A stretch of DNA of 64,000 nt. Source: Dryobates pubescens. Its lineage: Eukaryota > Chordata > Aves > Piciformes > Picidae. Below are positions 58,661 to 64,000 of the stretch, piece after piece; position 1 is the stretch's first letter; each line of letters opens with the position of its first letter. The position numbers were made by a program, and so were the translations under genes. Location: assembly GCF_014839835.1 (NCBI RefSeq), contig NC_071615.1:17056001-17120000 (forward strand), given 5' to 3'. Under the pieces are notes generated by a model that was not told the origin of the DNA, ran no database searches, and saw only the letters and a program-made list of their open reading frames with translations.

Positions 58661-61600
58661 ACCGGGCTCGGGGCACGCGGGGGCTGGGGGCATGCGGGTA
58701 ACGGGGCTGTCATACAGCGTGGGGGACTCGGAGCGCGAGGGTAACGAGAGTGTCACCGAGACTTAGGGGCTCGGGGCACAGAGGGCTTCTGAGCACGGGG
58801 GTAACGGGGGCGTCACCGGGGCTGGGCGGACTCGGAGCATGGGGGGAACGGAGGCGTCACCGGGCTCGGGGGAGTTGGGAGCACGGGGTCTATGGCAGCG
58901 TCCCCGAGCAGGCAGGACTCGGAGCACGAGGGTAACGGGGCTGTCGCCGCGGCTGGGGGGCCCTAGTCTCGGCGCATAGGGGATGGTTCCGAGCACAGGG
59001 GTGGCACCAAGTTTGGCGGTGCCAGGGCACAGGTAATGGGCATTGTCACTGGGCAGAGAGGGCTTGGAGCACGGGGGTAGCAGGGCTGTCACTGGGCTCA
59101 GGGTACAGGGGTGACACTGGAGCTGGGGAGACTTGGAGCACTTGGAGAGGGGTCTGGGAGGGGCACCGGTTCAGGGCATGGAGGCAGCAGGGACATGACC
59201 GGGCTCAGGACACAAGGGTGGCACTGGGGCCGGAGGACACCTAGGATGTGACAGGGTGACAACAGGGCAGGGCAGCTTGGGATGGGGGCCATCAGCAGAG
59301 TCCCTGGTACGGGGTGTCACAGAGGGTGCCTGGGCAGGGGTACCACCCCTCACCCCTCCCCCGGTGCCAGCAGCCTGGCAGCACCCATACCTGAACGTCT
59401 TCAAGCACTTCCGCGTGGAGGAGTGGAAGCGCTCGGCCAAGGAGGGGGACGTGGCCACCCTCACGGTAATGGGTGCAGCGGTGCCACGGGGGGCAGGGGG
59501 GCACTGCCCGCGGGTGGGTACCCCCCAGCACCTCTTTACCCTGCCTTTGGAAGGATGCCAGGCTGAAGGGAACTGTCTACCGGATCCGGGGCTCCCTGCC
59601 CGGCAGCAGCTACCTGCAGCTGCCCCGTGCTGGGACGCAGTCGCTGGGGCTGGTGGGACGCTACCTCTACCTCCTCTTCAGACCCCTGCCCCACAAGCAC
59701 TTCCTGGTGCACCTGGACGTCACCACCAAGGTAGGTGACAAGCAGCAGCCTGGTGAGCCACCAGCACGGCTCAGGTGAGTCAGAGAATCAGGGCTGGAAG
59801 GGAGCTCAAGGCTCAGCCAGCTCCAACCCCCCTGCCATGGCCAGGGACACCTCACACTGCAGCAGGTTGCTCACAGCCACCTCCAGCCTGGCTGCAAACA
59901 CCTCCAGGCAGGAGGCTTCCACCACCTCCCTGGGCAGCCTGTGCCAGGCTCTCACCACCCTCCTGGGCAACAACTTCTTCCTGATGTCTAACCTAAATCT
60001 GCCCCTCTCTAGCTTGGATCCATCCCCCCCAGTCCTATCCCTCCCTGACACACTCAGAAGTCCCTCCCCAGCTTTCCTGGAGCCCCCTGCAGATCCTGGA
60101 AGGCCACAATGAGGTCTCCTGGGAGCCTTCTCCTCTCCAGCCTGCACAACCCCAACTCCCTCAGGCTGTCAGTCTCTCTCAGAAGGACCTGAGGGAGGCA
60201 GCAGAGGTCTTCTGCGCTGGGGGGCGCAGCGCTGGGCTGCGCTTTGTGGCTGCAGGTGGTCTCCATCCTTGTGGTGTCCCTCGGGGGGACAGAGGCGGCC
60301 GCACCGCTGCCCTGCAGCCCCTCCCTGCCCAAGCCAGCAGGGTGGCTGGCACTCCCCCTGTGTCTCTGTCTCCCCAGGACAGACAGGAGGTTCGCATCTC
60401 CTTCTCCACCCTCTTCAAGGAGTTCAAGTTCACAGCCACCTGGCTGCAGTTCCCCTTTGTGTGCGGAGCTGCCGAGGGCTCAGCGGAGGGCACTGGCGCG
60501 GCCGGGCGCGGTGAGGAGCGGGCACGGTGCCGCTGCTGCTGGGGACGGGGCTGGGCTGGCACAGCACTGGGCAAGAACTGACTTCAGAAGCTGATGCGCT
60601 CGAAGAGGGGCCTGGCAAGGAGCCCCTCAGCAGCTGTGACTCCTGGGAGGGCTGTTCTTCGTCCCTCTTTGCCCAGGCTCTGGGTGCAGTGCCAGGCTGG
60701 GCCTGAGCCCACAGAGGCAGCAGGGCTGCTTGGCTGCCATTCCCCATCCTGGCACCACTGCCCCGCAGCACAGTCACAGAATGGCTTTGCTTGGAAGAGA
60801 CCTTGAAGCTCACCCAGTCCAAGCCTTACCCCAGCACTGCCAGGGCACCACTGAGCCATGGCCCTCAGCACCACAGCCACACAGCTCTGAACCCCTCCAG
60901 GCATGGGGACTGCACCACTGCCCTGGGCAGCCTGGGCCAGGCCTGGACAGCCCTCAAGGGGAAGAAATTGTTCCTCATGGCCAAACCTCCCCTGGGGCAG
61001 CTTGAGGCCATTGCCTCTCGTCTTGTCCCTTGTTCCTTGGGAGCAGAGCCCAAGCCCCAGCTGGCTGCAGCCTCCTCTCAGGGAGCTGCAGAGAGCAAGG
61101 AGGTCTCCCTCAGCCTCCTCTTCTCCAGGCTCAACCCCCACAGCTCCCTCAGCTGCTCCTCCCCAGCCCTCTTCTCCAGACCCTTCCCCAGCTTTCTTGC
61201 ACTTCTCTGGCCCCACTGCAGCCTCTCAGTGTCCTTCTTGCAGTCAGGGCCCAAAACTGAGCCCAGGATTTGAGGTGTGGCCTCCCCAGTGCCCAGCCCA
61301 GGGCTGCCATCCCTGCCCTGCTGCCACCCCACTGCTGCTCCAGGCCAGCAGAAGCTCTGAGGGACGTTTCCCCTCTGTCTCATCACAGCCAAGCCACCCC
61401 CAGTGAGAGTCTTGCCTGATAAGTCCTTTGTGCTTTACCCTGTTGGGGTCTGGGAGGTCCAAGGTGTGTAGGATCCTTTCCCATTCCCTGCCCAGGTCTC
61501 GTGGGAGCTGCCCCTGCTGACGTGCGCTGGACCTGCCTGGTGCTGGACCTTCCCTCCATCCTCTCCCTCTACCTCAGCCGCAGCTACAGCCACCTGAAGA

Positions 61601-63501
61601 GCATCAAACTCTGCTCCAACCTGCTGGTGAAGAACCTCTGCACCAGTGACCTGCTCTTTGACCCAGGTGGGGACCTCGGGGTGGCCTCTGCTTTCCCCTG
61701 TGACTTCAGCCCAGCCTGGGTGGAGCCTGCAGAGGTTTAAAGCTGGCAGGGCCTTGGCCCTGGCAGGGCAGGAGGCTGCTGTCACTGCAGCCATGGGATG
61801 TGAAGCAGAGAGGGCAAAACAAACACTCAGGGTGGTGTTCAGCTTCCACATGTGCTGCTGAGCATCCTCTCCTGGGCTGTGGAGGGAGCTGTCCTCATTC
61901 TCCAGCTGAGACAGGGCCAAGTTTAATCTCTAACCAAGGTCAGGGTGGAAAAAAGCCCTAAGGGTGTTCCCAAGCCTCCCATCCCCAAGGCTGCAGCTTC
62001 TGTCTCCTGCTGGGGTTTTTCTTCCCAGATTTCTCCAGCCTTCTTTTTTTATCCAGTGTGGCACAGAGACTTTGGTCACAACCTCAGCTTCTGCCTTTCT
62101 CTTCAGGGGCTGGAAACCTGCCCAAACCCCAGGCTGGAGAGCAGCAGTGAGGACAAAGCTCAGCTGCTCCTTTTGGCCTCCTGAAGCTTATATCTTGAGG
62201 GCTTTCATGAAGTCATAAAGCAGGAAGGGAAGCAAAAAGGGAAACACAAATCCTGGCGAGGTGCTGAGCCATGGAGCAGAGCACAAAGTGAATCCTGGGC
62301 CTAGGGGGGTTAGAAATCCAAACCAAGGGTTTAGCCTCCAGAGTCATCTTTGGAGGTGGATAGCTTCAGGAAGAGCTGAAGAGGAACAGACCTGGCCAGG
62401 CTGGAGAGCTGGGGGGAGGGCAGCTGGTGAAGCTCAAGCAGGGCAGGTGTGGGATCCTGCCCCTGGGAAGCTACAACCTCCTGCAGCAGGTCAGGAGAGG
62501 GAGGACCTGCTGGGAAGCAGCTCCATGGAGAAGGACCTGGGAGTGCTGGGGGACAAGAAGTTCCCCAGGAGCCAGAAATGTGTCTTGGGTACCAAGAAGG
62601 CCAATGGGATCCTGGGGTGCAGCAAGAAGAGTGTGGCCAGCAGGGCAAGGGAGGGTCTCCTGCCCCTCTGCTCTGCTCCAGTGAGGCCACATCTGCAGTC
62701 CAGGTTCCAGCTCTGGGCTCCCCAGTGCAGGAGAGACAGAGAAGCGCTGGAGAGAGTCCAGGGCAGGCTGCAGAGCTGCTGAGGGGCCTGGAGCAGCTCT
62801 GGGAGCAGCAAAGGCTGAGAGCCCTGGGGCTGAGAGCCTGCAGAAGAGCAGCCCCAGAGGGCAGCTGAGCAATGCTCAGCAAGAGCTAAAGGAGCTGTGG
62901 GGGGCAAGAGGCTGGGGCCAGGCTCTGCTGAGTGCTGCCCAGGGCCAGCACAAGGGGCAAGGGGCAGCAAGTGTCAGGCAGGAGGTTGGAGCTGAGCAGG
63001 AGGAGAAAGTTGTTTGGGGTGAGGCTGCTGGAGGCCTGGAGCAGGCTGCCCAGAGAGGTTGTGGAGTGTCCTGGTGTGGAGAGCTTCCAACCCCCCCGGG
63101 CACTGTGCTGCTGGGCAGGGTGCTGTGGGTGCCCTGCTGGAGCAGGGCTTGGGCTGGGGGAGCTCCAGAGCTCCCTTCCAGCCCCTGCCTGCTGGCACTC
63201 TGCAGTGCCCCTGCTCAGAGCTGTGTTGGTTTGCTGCAGAGCTCAGGGCTGTGGTCTTTGTTCCCTGGGTGCTTGCAGAGGGTCATGGTTTGTGCCTCTG
63301 TCCCATGGGCAGTGTGACTTCAGGCAGCTGCACAGCCCTTGCAGAGCTGATCTCTCTGCCTCCATCCCTGCTGCCAGGTGTGACCTTCTCTCAGGCAAGG
63401 CAGGCTGGCCTGCTGTGCCCTGGGCTCGTGCCCATGCCCCGGGAGATGGCATTCCCTGTGCCCAAGGGGCGCAGCTGGCACGACCTCTACGACTACATCA
63501 G
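58500..63501 (+). CDS. WDR90: WDR90/POC16, N-terminal part (first six coding exons; gene continues beyond the window)
   Basis: WDR90 is a centriole inner-scaffold protein whose N-terminal CFAP20-like domain binds microtubules and whose WD40 repeats follow. Exons: 58500-58509, 59371-59465, 59554-59730, 60378-60510, 61496-61666, 63378-63501, all GT-AG and in phase; 236 codons are seen and the last ends with two bases of a split codon. AWQHPYLNVFKHFRVEEWKR, GLVGRYLYLLFRPLPHKHF, LFKEFKFTATWLQFP, VRWTCLVLDL and PMPREMAFPVPKG match human WDR90 strongly. The first exon supplies only the start and about two residues, as expected from human MARAWQHP. Exon 2 has a NAGNAG acceptor (59371 or 59374) that would add or drop one Ala. 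The WD40 region lies to the right of the window. Confidence 0.95.
58680..59260. repeat. 45-75-bp minisatellite in WDR90 intron 1
   Basis: About nine diverged copies share GACTCGGAGCACGGGGGTAA and a GTCACCGGGGCTGGG segment. Confidence 0.8.
59778..60185 (-). mobile_element. CR1 LINE fragment (subfamily E)
   Basis: The minus-strand counterpart of the copy at 23250-23962, with 3' end GAGAATCAGGGCTGGAAGGG. It lies in WDR90 intron 3. Confidence 0.88.
60770..61345 (-). mobile_element. CR1 LINE, 5'-truncated (subfamily B)
   Basis: The 3' end reads CACAGAATGGCTTTGCTTGG. It lies in WDR90 intron 4. Confidence 0.9.
62380..63185 (+). mobile_element. CR1 LINE, long copy (subfamily A)
   Basis: ORF2 remnants such as [20 protein letters not shown] are visible, and the subfamily A 3' end is intact. 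It lies in WDR90 intron 5. Confidence 0.92.
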
Positions 63502-63604
63502 GTATGGCTGCTCCTGCCTGTGGCTCCAGGCCCTGGGGAATGCAGGGTGGGGAACACTGCTGATGGAGTGACAAAGATGGGGCTTGGGGGAGCCATTTGG
63601 GTAC

Positions 63605-64000
63605 CCCCAACCCTCCCAGCCTGGCCTCCCAGCAGAGGGCTTCCAGCCTCCCAGCACTGCTGTGGCCTCCTCTGGCCCTGCTCCAGCAGCTCCCTGGCTG
63701 TGCTGAGGGCTCCAGAGCTGCCCCAGCCCTGCAGGGGAGGTCTCAGCAGGCACAGCAGAGGGGCAGAATCCCCTCCCTGCCCCTGCTGCCCACACTGCTG
63801 GGGCTCAGCCCAGGCCAGGCTGGGGCTGGGCTGGCAGCACTCAGTGCCAGCTCCTGGCCAGCTCTGCACCCCCAGCACCCCCAAGGCCTTCCCCACAGGG
63901 CTGCTCCCAGCCCTTCCCCCTCCAGCCTGGGTTGGTACCAGGGGTTGCCCTGACTCAGGTGCAGAAACTTGCCCTTGACCTTGTTGATCCTCATGAGGTT
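63605..64000 (-). mobile_element. CR1 LINE running off the right edge (subfamily C), lacking its 3' end
   Basis: It matches the 5' half of the element at 25868-26515 and extends further upstream (INKVKGKFLHLSQGNPWYQP on the minus strand). The usual last ~370 bases of the family are absent at the left boundary. Confidence 0.88.

Noticed and set aside
24562-63994. Many 100-200-codon frames rich in Ser/Pro/Leu or with [16 protein letters not shown]-like stretches
   Set aside because: They are sense or antisense readings of CR1 copies and not host genes.

Overview
The window is vertebrate nuclear DNA from a bird. Compact, GC-rich, intron-containing genes point to a microchromosome. About thirty fragments of the avian LINE family CR1 lie between 23 kb and the end. 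Such a CR1 load with several 3'-end subfamilies would fit a woodpecker-type (piciform) or hornbill/hoopoe-type bird; that narrower placement is inference.

Layout. 1-4350: GC-rich sequence with no gene I can support. 4383-7607 (+): SEPTIN12, nine coding exons. 8713-9579 (+): an intronless MYADM-family membrane protein. 9.8-14.1 kb: minisatellites and a CpG-rich promoter zone. 14153-19829 (+): a second, diverged PITPNC1-type phosphatidylinositol transfer protein with an 8-nt micro-exon and two alternative last exons. 20547-24268 (-): MSS51, tail-to-tail with the PITP gene. 25635-58208 (+): CFAP70, head-to-head with MSS51; 27 coding exons joined in consistent phase give 1080 codons. 58500 to beyond the right edge (+): the first six coding exons of WDR90 (POC16).

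SEPTIN12 and WDR90 are human 16p13.3 genes, whereas MSS51 and CFAP70 are human 10q22.2 neighbours. The septin, MYADM and PITPNC1-type trio mirrors SEPTIN9, MYADML2 and PITPNC1 on human 17q24-25 and looks like an ancient duplicated block. CFAP70 (axonemal motility) and WDR90 (centriole inner scaffold) both serve cilia or centrioles; only 291 bp separate the stop of one from the start of the other.

The two halves carry different repeats. The first 23 kb has many short minisatellites inside and between genes and no CR1 that I can see. From 23.2 kb CR1 is dense, but no recognised exon is interrupted. CFAP70 introns also hold a 2-kb 17/18-bp minisatellite that is open in several frames on both strands, a 39-base C run, a purine tract, a likely inverted copy of part of exon 15 with its neighbouring CR1, and a broken retroviral env fossil. 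I see no bacterial-type system, CRISPR array or rRNA. One tRNA-like fold with a perfect B box lies just upstream of CFAP70.
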